Below, piece by piece: positions 8,792 to 17,418 of a stretch of 64,000 bases of DNA. This stretch comes from an uncultured Pseudothermotoga sp. (lineage in GTDB: Bacteria; Thermotogota; Thermotogae; Thermotogales; DSM-5069). The stretch lies in NCBI GenBank assembly GCA_937995655.1, contig CALKJI010000011.1:1-64000 (forward strand). Direction: 5' to 3'. A program made the translations under genes and the position numbers. Under the pieces are notes generated by a model. That model made no database searches. It was given only the letters and a program-made list of their open reading frames with translations, and was not told where the DNA came from. The stretch's first letter is position 1; every line of letters starts with the position of its first letter.

Positions 8792-9721
8792 TTATCTCAC
8801 GTAACTATAGGCTTGAATGAATTTGTCCTTTTCAATGAGATGTTTTCTTACATACTGACCACAATTGCTGCCTATTTGGTTTTCTTCAAGTTCTCCTATG
8901 CTCAAGATCACTTGGTAACCGCTCATAAGGAGTTCTTCCACAAAGTCCTTGTGTGTCATGGGCATTCCAGTTTGAAGATCTACGTCTGAAGCAATAGAAT
9001 TTTTCAGAGCATTGTGAGTGGGATTCACTGGAGTGATCTTGATCAGAAATTTGGCTGGGTCAAAGAACCTTATGATCACTTTGGGGTCAAGTTGATAATT
9101 TTTTGCGACAGCAAAGTTCAGTGTTATTTTTCTATCGCCATCAGATACAAATTTGTTTCCATATTCAGAAATCTTTTCAAAGGACCACTTTTTGATTGGA
9201 ATGATTTGATTGCGTTCTGTTTCGTCCGTAGAATGAATTGAAAACTGCAATTGAAACTTCCCAGGGTAGTATATGTTTTTAAGTTCTAGGAGCCTTTCGA
9301 AAAATACATCGGTGCCCTCAGGCGCCACCGTTGAAATAGACGGAAGCAGATTTTCATAACAAGACAGCTTCTTTAAGACTACAAGTACGTTCTGGTTAAA
9401 AGCGGGCTCACCTACCCTTGCAAACTGTATTTTGAACTTCTTGGTTTCAACTTTTTTGGTTGGAAAGTAATATTCCATTAAGAACTCAATTTGCTCCATA
9501 ATATCTTCAGCTGAGAGTTTTCCTTCATAGTAAGAACCTGCGTCACACATCAAGCAACCCACAGGACAACCACGAAGCGTAGAGACAATGAGGACCCATT
9601 TTTCGCTTCGATCCAATGGAGGTTGCAAAGACTGAACAAACTCAACTAAAACCCCTGAAGAGGTTTCACCAAGAAAAACAGTTGCCAAATCATCCTTACC
9701 GTACTTGGCAAGTATCTTCAA
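8792..9721 (-). CDS. RlmN/Cfr-like radical SAM protein
   Basis: Radical SAM protein of 309 aa with the CxxxCxxC cluster motif C52-PVG-C56-LM-C59, the spacing shared with RlmN and Cfr. Other RlmN-like features are FSIHSTDETERNQIIPIKKW, an ITPVNPTHNAL segment, and near the C-terminus SN-C287-GQ, matching the region of the RlmN catalytic methyl-carrying cysteine (AACGQ). It is shorter than normal RlmN (about 340-390 aa) and seems to lack much of the N-terminal RNA-binding part. It could be a truncated RNA methyltransferase paralogue or an enzyme for another substrate. The TTG start follows GGAGGTG and overlaps the FAD gene stop by 4 nt (TTGA). Last gene of a three-gene operon. Confidence 0.82.
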   Translation of the reverse strand: MKILAKYGKDDLATVFLGETSSGVLVEFVQSLQPPLDRSEKWVLIVSTLRGCPVGCLMCDAGSYYEGKLSAEDIMEQIEFLMEYYFPTKKVETKKFKIQFARVGEPAFNQNVLVVLKKLSCYENLLPSISTVAPEGTDVFFERLLELKNIYYPGKFQLQFSIHSTDETERNQIIPIKKWSFEKISEYGNKFVSDGDRKITLNFAVAKNYQLDPKVIIRFFDPAKFLIKITPVNPTHNALKNSIASDVDLQTGMPMTHKDFVEELLMSGYQVILSIGELEENQIGSNCGQYVRKHLIEKDKFIQAYSYVR

Positions 9722-10509
9722 TTCTTATTCACCTCCGAAATTATCTGCATTGCCGTTCCTACAGCGTTCCCAACGGCTATACTCATCTGCCTGAAACCTC
9801 CACAAGCATCACCAACAATGTGCAGATCTTTTGACGATGTTTTGATAAAATCTGTGTTTGGTTTCCTTCCAGCACATATGAGTAGAGCATCGAAATTGTA
9901 TTCAGCTTTATTTGTGAATATCTTTAAGCCACTTTCAACCTTTTCAATTGGCTCGCCTTCGTGGTAGATTATTCCAGAGCTTTCGGCATATTCAACCAAC
10001 TTTGGTAACGCTTTGATTTCCCTTGTTCGGTTGAACAAATGGACAAACGGTACACCCTTTTCTTTTGCTTTCAAAGCTGAGTCAAATGCAACATCACCGG
10101 CTCCATAAATAGCAAGAGAAGTCAAGCTTTCTGGTAAAAATCTGTATTCGTATACGACCTTTGGATCAACTTCAAATTGTGTGAGTCTGACTGGGATCGT
10201 CCCACTTGCCACTATCAACTTGTCAAATTCATATGAATTTGACTTGGTTTTGGCAACGGTACCTTGAACTTCAACCACTTCTTCAAAGATAACCTTGACT
10301 GTGCTTGATAACAATCTGTTTTTCAAGATTTCAACCACTGCTTCACCTGGAAGTGGATAGAAAACTGGAAAATTTTCCACTCGCCATGCGTTAACAATTA
10401 AACCTCCTATCGTATCCTTTTCAAAAATAGTGACCTGAAAATTGTACCTGCACAGAAAGACAGCTGCTGTAATTCCAGCAGGTCCTGCTCCTACGACTCC
10501 AACTCGCAC
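9718..10509 (-). CDS. small FAD-dependent NAD(P) oxidoreductase, TrxB-like without CxxC
   Basis: 263-aa two-dinucleotide-domain flavoprotein of the thioredoxin-reductase/ferredoxin-NADP reductase superfamily. It has an N-terminal FAD loop GAGPAG (7-12), an NAD(P)-domain loop YGAGDVA, and a C-terminal ATG/GDA-type motif ICAGRKPNTDF...IVGDACGG. The redox CxxC that thioredoxin reductases carry in the NADPH domain is absent, so it is unlikely to reduce thioredoxin. The GTG at 10509 follows GAGGAG by 5 nt and lies inside the preceding isochorismatase gene (19-nt overlap), so I reject longer starts. It probably supplies or removes electrons for its operon partners. Confidence 0.83.
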   Translation of the reverse strand: MRVGVVGAGPAGITAAVFLCRYNFQVTIFEKDTIGGLIVNAWRVENFPVFYPLPGEAVVEILKNRLLSSTVKVIFEEVVEVQGTVAKTKSNSYEFDKLIVASGTIPVRLTQFEVDPKVVYEYRFLPESLTSLAIYGAGDVAFDSALKAKEKGVPFVHLFNRTREIKALPKLVEYAESSGIIYHEGEPIEKVESGLKIFTNKAEYNFDALLICAGRKPNTDFIKTSSKDLHIVGDACGGFRQMSIAVGNAVGTAMQIISEVNKN

Positions 10510-11060
10510 AGTATCTCCTCGGCTTTGCAAACCACGGCAAAACCGTGGGCAAGATTCTTTAGAGATGCAAAATGGTACCAATCACTCTTGTCCCAAGTGC
10601 CATCCTCAACTACAACGACTTCAAAGCCTCTCACAAAGGCAGTTCTTGCCGTTGTCTCAACGCAAAGGTGTGTCATTACACCAGTGATTATGAGCTGGTC
10701 TACGTTTTGTTTAACCAAAATTTTCTGTAGGTTCGTTTGGTAGAAAGCGTCGTAAGTGCTTTTGTAAACTACATGTGTTGGGTCAGGTTTCAAACAAAAT
10801 TCTGCCCAATGCTGGGAAATTTCGTTGCCCCACCAACTTTTCATCCTTTTACTGGCTCCAACATGGAGAGTAGCTATGACTGGCTTATTTTTCTGAAGAA
10901 ATTTGACCATCAAGTTCTCCACTACAGGAAAGATTTTTTCAACACCATGTAAGTAAGCCGATGAAGCTTTGTTGCAAAAGTAATTTTGCAAGTCTACAAC
11001 AACCAAAGCCGGGCTTGAGAGTTTAAACTTGTGTTTGCCTTTTTCATCTTTGAAGAACAT
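10491..11060 (-). CDS. isochorismatase-family cysteine hydrolase (nicotinamidase-like)
   Basis: 189-aa alpha/beta hydrolase of the isochorismatase/nicotinamidase superfamily with the full catalytic triad: D23 (VVDLQNYF), K100 (VYKSTYDAF) and C133 (MTHLCVETTAR). GVMTH carries the usual cis-peptide before the nucleophile loop. A nicotinamidase metal site (D-x-H-x-H) is not obvious, so an amide or imide other than nicotinamide is possible. First gene of the operon with the FAD oxidoreductase and the radical SAM protein, overlapping the former by 19 nt. The ATG is preceded by GGTGATCTC. Confidence 0.85.
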   Translation of the reverse strand: MFFKDEKGKHKFKLSSPALVVVDLQNYFCNKASSAYLHGVEKIFPVVENLMVKFLQKNKPVIATLHVGASKRMKSWWGNEISQHWAEFCLKPDPTHVVYKSTYDAFYQTNLQKILVKQNVDQLIITGVMTHLCVETTARTAFVRGFEVVVVEDGTWDKSDWYHFASLKNLAHGFAVVCKAEEILCELES

Positions 11061-11482
11061 GAGATCACCAACTCTATTTTAACAATAAAACAACCGTTGG
11101 ACTGGGCTTACGGCAAGCAACGTAAGTATTTGATGATAGGAATTTGTGTCTGATTTTTCATTTTCATCTTTACATCGATAACTTTCGAAAGCCTTGCCAG
11201 CGCAATAGTTCTTCACTTGTAATGAATTCATAGTTCCTATGAAGGGCTTTTGATTTTTCTTTTCTGTGATGGACTGCTACATTTACTGTTGTCCATGAGC
11301 TTCATATTCATGATCATGGCGATCTTTTCAACACCCTTTTGATAAACATATAGATTTACCTGTTTTTCGAGAGTTTGTTTACAACAATCTATCCTTTAAA
11401 GGTAAGAGGGGCTTGTACCCTTACAAACTCTTGCCAAAGCAATTTGGTTGTCAGTAAAAAATATAGGCGTCTAAGATTTCAA
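11061..11482. other. intergenic region, no gene seen
   Basis: The gap downstream of malG and upstream of the isochorismatase operon should hold the promoter of the latter on the minus strand. Minus-strand frames show short coding-like runs broken by stops. I recognise no family, RNA or terminator with a U-tract. Confidence 0.45.
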
Positions 11483-13960
11483 CTACTCTTTCACTGCACC
11501 GCGCGTCAAGCCACTGACTAAAAACCGTTGCATCGACAAGAACAAAATCACCATGGGCATCATTCCCAGCAATGCTGCAGCTGTGAACAGACCCCACTCG
11601 GTTTCGTATGGTCCAACAGCGAAGGTTTGAAGCCCTAAAGCATAGGTATAATTTCTGACGTTTTGAAGAACTATTCTAGCGACAACAAACTCGTTGAAGG
11701 TTCCTATAAAAACAAGTAAGAAAACAACAACAAGAATTGGTCTTGCAAGCGGAAGGATTATTTTGTAGAAACTTTGGAACCTTGTCGCACCGTCCACTAT
11801 GGCCGCTTCTTCCAGTGACGGTGGTATCGTATCATAGAAACCCTTCATTAGATACATGTTGTAGGCAATACCAGTGAGATATGAAAAGATCAGACCACCC
11901 AGAGTGTCGATGCCCAAGAAAGTAACATATCTACCAAGAAAGTTCAATAAATTGTAGATGGCTATCATGAAGATAACGGCGGGGAACATTTGAATCAAAA
12001 GGAAGCTAAGTAAACCGTATTTTCTACCTCTGAACCTCATTCTACTGAAAGGATAAGCTGCCACAGCACAGACAAGTGTCGTTATCACACCTACTACACT
12101 GGCCACAATGATTGAGTTTAAAACCCAGTTCAAAAAGTAGTGCTTTGGCTTTTGTTTCCAGATATTGTCAATTCTGTATAATTGCTTGTCGATGCGCTTG
12201 TAATCATTCTTCAAAAAGGCTAGCGGAGACTTGTCCATGAGAATTCCTGCTCTTCGACTGGCAACTGTCATATCAGCTTTTACTTTGCTGGAGAATTCCA
12301 TCGCTACTAAGTCAGAGAGCCTGGTCAAAACATCAGATCTGACAAAAGTGCCACTGAAAGAAATCGATAATAGCCCTTCGTAAGAAGTCTTGAAGTCTTT
12401 CAGTAAAGCCCGACAGCTAGCTAAAACTCCGTCTAAGTTCTTGGAAGTGTTTTCGAACCTTCTCAAAAAGTCTCTGTACTCCTCGATCCATCTTAGATCA
12501 CTCACTGTCTTGGACAACTGCGAAGAAATTTGGTCCTTGAACTCGTAAGAGTTTGCAAAGTTTCGAATGAATGTCAAGACAGCGGAATATCTTGTCAAGT
12601 CTGCTGAAGAAAGGGATTTTATGTTGCCAACTGCGATTATTCTCTCACCAAGTTGGTTCTTGAATAGTTGCAACTCTACATACCTTCTGTATTCAGTAAG
12701 AGATTCACCTATTTCCTTGATTTGTGATTCAAGGTTTGATTTTCTCAAAGATTTTTCCTTAATTTCCTCCTGAATCTCAACATATTTTTCGTTCAGATTC
12801 CTCAAAAGTATTATCTTCTCACCAGTTTCTTCAAAGATTTCTTTTGTTTGCATCAAAACTCTCTCAAGCCTTGGCCTCAAGTTTTCATAAAGTTCGAGAA
12901 ATTGGTTGTATTGTGCCTTCTTCGTTATTGATTCATCACGATTGATGATTTCTGTGAAGGTTTTCTCAAGAGTTGTCAGAATTTTGACCAGCTCTTCATA
13001 ATCCACATAGGCTCTCAAAATGTTCAAAGTTGACAAAATTTCTTCAAGCAGTCCTTGTGCAGTTGAAAGCATTTTTGAGTCGTCTATTGGAATCATAGAA
13101 AGAGTGGTCGTTGCGTAAATCTTAGTTTTTAGATCAACCAAGCTCTGGAAAACTTCAGATAGAGACTTCATTTCAGGTAAGATGGCTTCGGAGAGGAAAA
13201 GGTTTGTTGTCAAAACCTCACTTTGCAACGTGGAGATCCTCTTGTTCAATTCCTGGGCAACGAAGTTAAGTTCGGATAGTTTTTTATCGTAGATTTTAAA
13301 CTCTTCTACGTATAAACCAACTTTGGTTTTGTAGATCTCGCTCAATTGCCAAAGAGCCTGAACATAGGTATCAGCATTATCTATTTGATATCCTGTTAAG
13401 CTTTCAAGATCTTGCTTTAGGATGTTAAAAGTTGTTGAATTAAATCGCTCGTTCTGCAGTTTTTCATAAAGTACTGCTGCATAAGAATCATTTAAGGAAA
13501 TCCTTGGTACATTAGTTTGCACTGTTTCACTGAGTTTCTTGAGGCTTTCGATCAGATCACTCTTTATCTTTTCAGCATTTTCCTGCATCTTTATTGATAT
13601 ATTATTGAAAGACTGCTTTGCCAAGGCGTGTCTGGTTTCCGTCTCGTCAAAATAAGATTCCATCCTCTTTATATATTTGTCTATCATCTCTCGAGAACGT
13701 TGCTGAGTAATTCTATCGTACGGCTTAACCCTAGAAATCAAGTTCTGGAGTTCCTGAACAAGAACTGGTACATTCTTCTCTGGTGTCAAAAGATCTATGT
13801 AATTTTGAAGTGTTACCCTGGATGTAAACAACTTTGTAGAAAAGGCTGCTTCGTCTCTTCGTATAGAGGTAGATACAACCCAAACAACGGGAAAGAGTAT
13901 TAAGATTATCAGCAGTATCATTACTCCATGAGTGAGAATTGGAAATCTTCTTTGGACCAT
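11483..13960 (-). CDS. malG: maltose/maltodextrin ABC permease MalG with large coiled-coil insertion
   Basis: Inner-membrane permease of the maltodextrin importer. It is 825 aa against roughly 280-300 aa in most bacteria. TM1 is at about 12-32, followed by a normal first loop; then about 530-540 residues (about 60-600) of charged, heptad-rich helix are inserted before the transport core resumes at FLNWVLNSIIVASVVG. The EAA loop that docks on the ATPase is intact (EEAAIVDGATRFQSFYKIILPLARP). By topology the insertion should be extracellular, on the binding-protein side. From memory, Thermotoga MalG proteins are similarly long. The start overlaps the malF stop by 1 nt (TAATG). No ATPase gene is present, so the operon probably shares one encoded elsewhere. 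Confidence 0.92.
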   Translation of the reverse strand: MVQRRFPILTHGVMILLIILILFPVVWVVSTSIRRDEAAFSTKLFTSRVTLQNYIDLLTPEKNVPVLVQELQNLISRVKPYDRITQQRSREMIDKYIKRMESYFDETETRHALAKQSFNNISIKMQENAEKIKSDLIESLKKLSETVQTNVPRISLNDSYAAVLYEKLQNERFNSTTFNILKQDLESLTGYQIDNADTYVQALWQLSEIYKTKVGLYVEEFKIYDKKLSELNFVAQELNKRISTLQSEVLTTNLFLSEAILPEMKSLSEVFQSLVDLKTKIYATTTLSMIPIDDSKMLSTAQGLLEEILSTLNILRAYVDYEELVKILTTLEKTFTEIINRDESITKKAQYNQFLELYENLRPRLERVLMQTKEIFEETGEKIILLRNLNEKYVEIQEEIKEKSLRKSNLESQIKEIGESLTEYRRYVELQLFKNQLGERIIAVGNIKSLSSADLTRYSAVLTFIRNFANSYEFKDQISSQLSKTVSDLRWIEEYRDFLRRFENTSKNLDGVLASCRALLKDFKTSYEGLLSISFSGTFVRSDVLTRLSDLVAMEFSSKVKADMTVASRRAGILMDKSPLAFLKNDYKRIDKQLYRIDNIWKQKPKHYFLNWVLNSIIVASVVGVITTLVCAVAAYPFSRMRFRGRKYGLLSFLLIQMFPAVIFMIAIYNLLNFLGRYVTFLGIDTLGGLIFSYLTGIAYNMYLMKGFYDTIPPSLEEAAIVDGATRFQSFYKIILPLARPILVVVFLLVFIGTFNEFVVARIVLQNVRNYTYALGLQTFAVGPYETEWGLFTAAALLGMMPMVILFLSMQRFLVSGLTRGAVKE

Positions 13961-15699
13961 TATCTGCCCACCTCTTCAAAGGCACCAGAAAATTTAAAGT
14001 TGAAAAGGCTTATGGTTCCAACAAGCAAGAAAATCATGATAGAAATTGCACTTGCAAAACCAAAATCTTGACCAGTTCCAGCCTGAAACGCGAGTTTGTA
14101 GACGTAAGACATGAGGATATCTGTATAACCCGTTGGTGTCACTGAACCGGGAATCGGAGGACCGCCCGCAGTGATAAGAAAGATGATGGTGAAATTGTTA
14201 AAACTGAAGGCAAAGCTGCTAACCAAGAGGGGCCCTATTACCGTCATCAAAAGTGGAAAGGTTATCCTTGAAAAGCGTCTGAGTTTACCAGCACCATCTA
14301 CTGTGGCTGCCTCGTAGAGTTCAACGGGTATGGACTGTAAAGCACCTAAGGAGATCGTCATCATGTAAGGGAATGTCAACCAGATGTTTACAAGCAAAAC
14401 ACCGACACGAGCCCAAAATGGGTCGTTGAACCACCTTATGGGGTCCAAACTGAACAGGGGCAACAAAAACTTATTGAAAAGTCCGTAAGTTTCGTTCAAA
14501 AGTCCATTGCGCCAGACCAAGGCTGATATGAAAGCCGGGATAGCCCACGGAATTATCAAAAGGGTCCTGTAAAGGTTTCTTCCTCTCAACCTTGGATCGT
14601 TCAAAACCAATGCGAAGGGCAGACCAACCGACAGAGAGAGAACCACACTTAGTGCAGCCCAGGCAAAGGTCCAACCAAAGATGCTCAAGAATGGTCCCGT
14701 GACTCTTGGATCGGTGATTATTCGAATGAAATTCTTCCGTCCTATGTAATCTATGAAACCAACGAGAAAGATCTCCTCGCCCTTATCGTTTACATCGTAG
14801 AAGACTCCGTCCTTCTCCTGAACCCTTTGATTCGTAACATTGTTTACCAAGATCATCTTCAACTTCATACGCCCATCTTCGTAAACTTCTTCGTATGCCA
14901 ATCTATAAAGTCTTTCTATTCGTACAAATCCCCAGCTTCCATCAGGAAGAATTCGCAGGGCATATTTTTTACCTGAAAATGGTTCAATGAAATCGGTGTT
15001 CGCCAGGTGAGTCTGTGCAATTCGCGTTTTGAAGTAAGGTGCATTTATATCTAGTAGTTGATCATCAAAAGCGTAGAAAAGTTTATAAGATTTTCCCTCA
15101 GTAGTGAGTAGTTTGATCTCCTGGAAAAGACTAGGCCAGGGAACAATTTTGAAACGCTGCCCTTCATAAAGAAAGGTCTCACTTTCAATTCTCTGTAGAA
15201 TTCCTTCACTGAGTATTACATCTCTACCTTTTCTTCTAACGGGCACAGGTTTTTTAGATATGAAGATCTGATCGTCGATACTGAATAAGATTATGAAATC
15301 ATCAGTTGGATTTATTCCATCGTAAGCCATGAACACGCGGTAAGAAACAACTTCGTTGCTTGGAACAATGTAGGTGTACTTTGTACTGTACAATAATCGT
15401 TCTATAGCTTCTTCCTTGGGCATAAAATGTCCAGTTCCATAATTTGTAAAAGCGGTTTTGATAGTGAAGTAAATAGGATAGAGAACGAGGATGAACAGTA
15501 AAACCAAAGCCGGAATGATGTATCTGTAAGGGTAACCTTTTGGGTTGAATACAAAAAAGTCTATCAAAAAAATCAATACAGCAAAGGTTATTCCAAGTTC
15601 ATAGTACCTGTTTTGAATCAAAAAGGCAGTCATCCAGAAAAAGCTAATATTTAACAGCAGAAGGAAAAACCAAAGGAAAAGCTTCATCAATTTTTTCAC
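13960..15699 (-). CDS. malF: maltose/maltodextrin ABC permease MalF
   Basis: 579-aa permease. Two or three N-terminal helices (about 8-85) are followed by a long external domain (about 90-310, P2-like) and the transport core from about 325 (FGWTFAWAALSVVLSLSVGLPFALVLN). The EAA motif is ELYEAATVDGAGKLRRFSRITFPLL. It forms the pore with MalG and receives sugar from MalE. It lies downstream of malE across a strong hairpin and overlaps malG by 1 nt. Confidence 0.93.
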   Translation of the reverse strand: MKKLMKLFLWFFLLLLNISFFWMTAFLIQNRYYELGITFAVLIFLIDFFVFNPKGYPYRYIIPALVLLFILVLYPIYFTIKTAFTNYGTGHFMPKEEAIERLLYSTKYTYIVPSNEVVSYRVFMAYDGINPTDDFIILFSIDDQIFISKKPVPVRRKGRDVILSEGILQRIESETFLYEGQRFKIVPWPSLFQEIKLLTTEGKSYKLFYAFDDQLLDINAPYFKTRIAQTHLANTDFIEPFSGKKYALRILPDGSWGFVRIERLYRLAYEEVYEDGRMKLKMILVNNVTNQRVQEKDGVFYDVNDKGEEIFLVGFIDYIGRKNFIRIITDPRVTGPFLSIFGWTFAWAALSVVLSLSVGLPFALVLNDPRLRGRNLYRTLLIIPWAIPAFISALVWRNGLLNETYGLFNKFLLPLFSLDPIRWFNDPFWARVGVLLVNIWLTFPYMMTISLGALQSIPVELYEAATVDGAGKLRRFSRITFPLLMTVIGPLLVSSFAFSFNNFTIIFLITAGGPPIPGSVTPTGYTDILMSYVYKLAFQAGTGQDFGFASAISIMIFLLVGTISLFNFKFSGAFEEVGR

Positions 15700-15723
15700 T
15701 CTTGTTTGCCTCCTCGAAGCTGA

Positions 15724-15749
15724 AAAACCCGGGGTGGACCCCGGGTTTT
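15724..15749 (-). terminator. hairpin terminator/attenuator between malE and malF
   Basis: AAAACCCGGGG (15724-15734), loop TGGA, CCCCGGGTTTT (15739-15749): an 11-bp perfect stem. On the minus strand the stem runs into a T-run (GGGTTTTTC), as in an intrinsic terminator. Because malF follows, partial termination or 3' protection would favour malE over malFG. Confidence 0.85.
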
Positions 15750-15753
15750 GAGT

Positions 15754-16929
15754 TTATTGAGTTTGAGCTTTTATCCTTTCAACGGCGTTCCTTGCAGCTT
15801 CTGCTGGAGTTGCACGTCCATTAACTACCAGGTTCAGTGCGTCATCCATAGCGCCCCAAACGAACCCCATCTGTGGCACATTGGGCATTGGGATTCCATT
15901 TCCAGCACTCATAGTGAAGGCAACAACATCTGGATTGTCCTTTACAAGTTCCAAGACATCCTTTCTGGCTGGCAACCTTGGATCGGCAAGGTAAATGCGA
16001 TGCATTGTATCTCTCTTAGCAATGTAGTTGATAAGGAACTCTTTTGCGAGCAAAAGATTTGCTGACTTGGTATTGATCATGAATCCCTGAACTCCCACGA
16101 ATGGTCTAGCCACAAGATTGGGTGCCACGTCAGGAATGAGCGCAACACCGTAATCTATCCCGGCGTCGGCATAGGCCTTGGTTGCCCAAGGACCATTGAT
16201 GATCATCGCGGCTCTACCGTCCCTAAACATTGAATCCATTATTTCGTAATTGTCACCAGGTGTTATGATTCCTTCGTCGACGAATCTTTTCAGCAAGGAC
16301 AGGCCCTTTACAGCACCTTCATTAGCAAGACCAATGTCCTTAACATCCAAGCCGGTCGGCGTACTCTTAAAGACGTATCCCCCATGACCGAAGATAAATG
16401 GTACGACAAAGTAGAAGGTCGTCGCTGGGAAGATAAGCCCTCTAACCTCTGTGCCGAATTCTTTTTGAATGTTCTTCGCCATTGTAATGAGTTCTTCTAT
16501 AGTCTTAGGAGGCTGTGGGATGTAATCTTTGTTATAAATGAGAGCGATTGCTTCAAGAGCATAGGGCAAACCATAGAGTTTTCCACCGTAAGAAAAGGCT
16601 TCCAGTCCGGACTCAAAGAATTGGTTGATTTCTGCAAAGGCTGGAATTGGCTCAAGAAGTCCATTTGCAACGAGTTCTCCTACCCAGTCATGAGCACCAA
16701 CAATGATGTCAGCGCCTTGTCCTTGAGGGGCAGCTGTTAAGAATTTTGGTTTGATGTCCCCAAAAGGCACGTATTGAACCTCAACGTCGACTCCATATCT
16801 TGCTTTAAACTCTTGGCCAAGAGCTTGCAGAATACCTACCTGTTTTTCTGAGGTCCAGACAACGAGTTTTTGCTGAGCAAAGACAAAAACCGCCATGGCA
16901 ACAAGAAGCAACGCTGCAAACTTTCTCAC
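15754..16929 (-). CDS. malE: maltose/maltodextrin-binding protein MalE
   Basis: 391-aa family-1 solute-binding protein with a signal peptide (RKFAALLLVAMAVFVFAQ). Mature-protein landmarks include KLVVWTSEKQ, GADIIVGAHDWVGELV, YGLPYALEAIALIYNKDY, AAMIINGPWATKAY and a C-terminal DALNLVVNGRATPAEA. It delivers maltodextrins to MalFG. GTG start 6-7 nt after GGAGGTG. A good promoter lies about 35 nt upstream. Confidence 0.93.
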   Translation of the reverse strand: MRKFAALLLVAMAVFVFAQQKLVVWTSEKQVGILQALGQEFKARYGVDVEVQYVPFGDIKPKFLTAAPQGQGADIIVGAHDWVGELVANGLLEPIPAFAEINQFFESGLEAFSYGGKLYGLPYALEAIALIYNKDYIPQPPKTIEELITMAKNIQKEFGTEVRGLIFPATTFYFVVPFIFGHGGYVFKSTPTGLDVKDIGLANEGAVKGLSLLKRFVDEGIITPGDNYEIMDSMFRDGRAAMIINGPWATKAYADAGIDYGVALIPDVAPNLVARPFVGVQGFMINTKSANLLLAKEFLINYIAKRDTMHRIYLADPRLPARKDVLELVKDNPDVVAFTMSAGNGIPMPNVPQMGFVWGAMDDALNLVVNGRATPAEAARNAVERIKAQTQ

Positions 16930-16962
16930 AAAATCACCTCCTTGTAATACTCCTGCACAACG

Positions 16963-16992
16963 ATTATATCAGAATCTTAATTTTAATTTCAA
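16963..16992 (-). promoter_or_regulatory. malE promoter
   Basis: On the minus strand, TTGAAA (16987-16992) and TATAAT (16963-16968) are separated by 18 nt, with the AGGAGGTGA SD and GTG start of malE following. A close match to the sigma-70/SigA consensus. Confidence 0.7.
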
Positions 16993-17418
16993 TTTTAATA
17001 CACAAAAAGAATCGCAACGATCATTGATGAACAAACTATAGATTGCCTTAGTTGTGTTTGCCCTGGGATCTTTTGTAAGTAATTTCTTTCGTGAACGTGA
17101 TCGACCCTATTTTTATTGGAATCCCTACAATTGTACAGTGGTTAAGAACATCTCATTGTTAATCAATTTGCCCTGTTTTGTGGTTCAATGAAAGTTAAGA
17201 ACACTCGCTTAATAACTTGAGTTGCTGAAAAATCAGTGGAAATCTTTTGTGGCTTCCCTTTTCTCCAAGATTAAGCAAAAGTGGGTTATCACTTGGTCTT
17301 TCTCCTCTTTCAAAAAAGACACCTTGTCAATAAAGTCGTCAAACAATGAGGAGAGTTGTCTATTTTTAGCTTTTCGGTTAACTTTTTGAAGAACCTCAGT
17401 TGAATTCCTAACGATACT
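16993..17418. other. intergenic region, no gene seen
   Basis: Lies downstream of the GH3 gene and upstream of the malE promoter. One minus-strand frame just after the GH3 stop is open for about 55 codons (Lys/Glu rich) and then broken by stops. There is no SD and no recognisable family. No terminator was found for the GH3 gene. Confidence 0.4.

Noticed and set aside
8328-8804. 158-codon plus-strand open frame
   Set aside because: TTG start without SD, no signal, domain or motif, and it overlaps the end of the radical SAM gene on the other strand. Reported only as a gap remark.
15754-16929. Truncated malE because the start is GTG
   Set aside because: The GTG is preceded by an ideal GGAGGTG and gives a normal signal peptide; the gene is full length.
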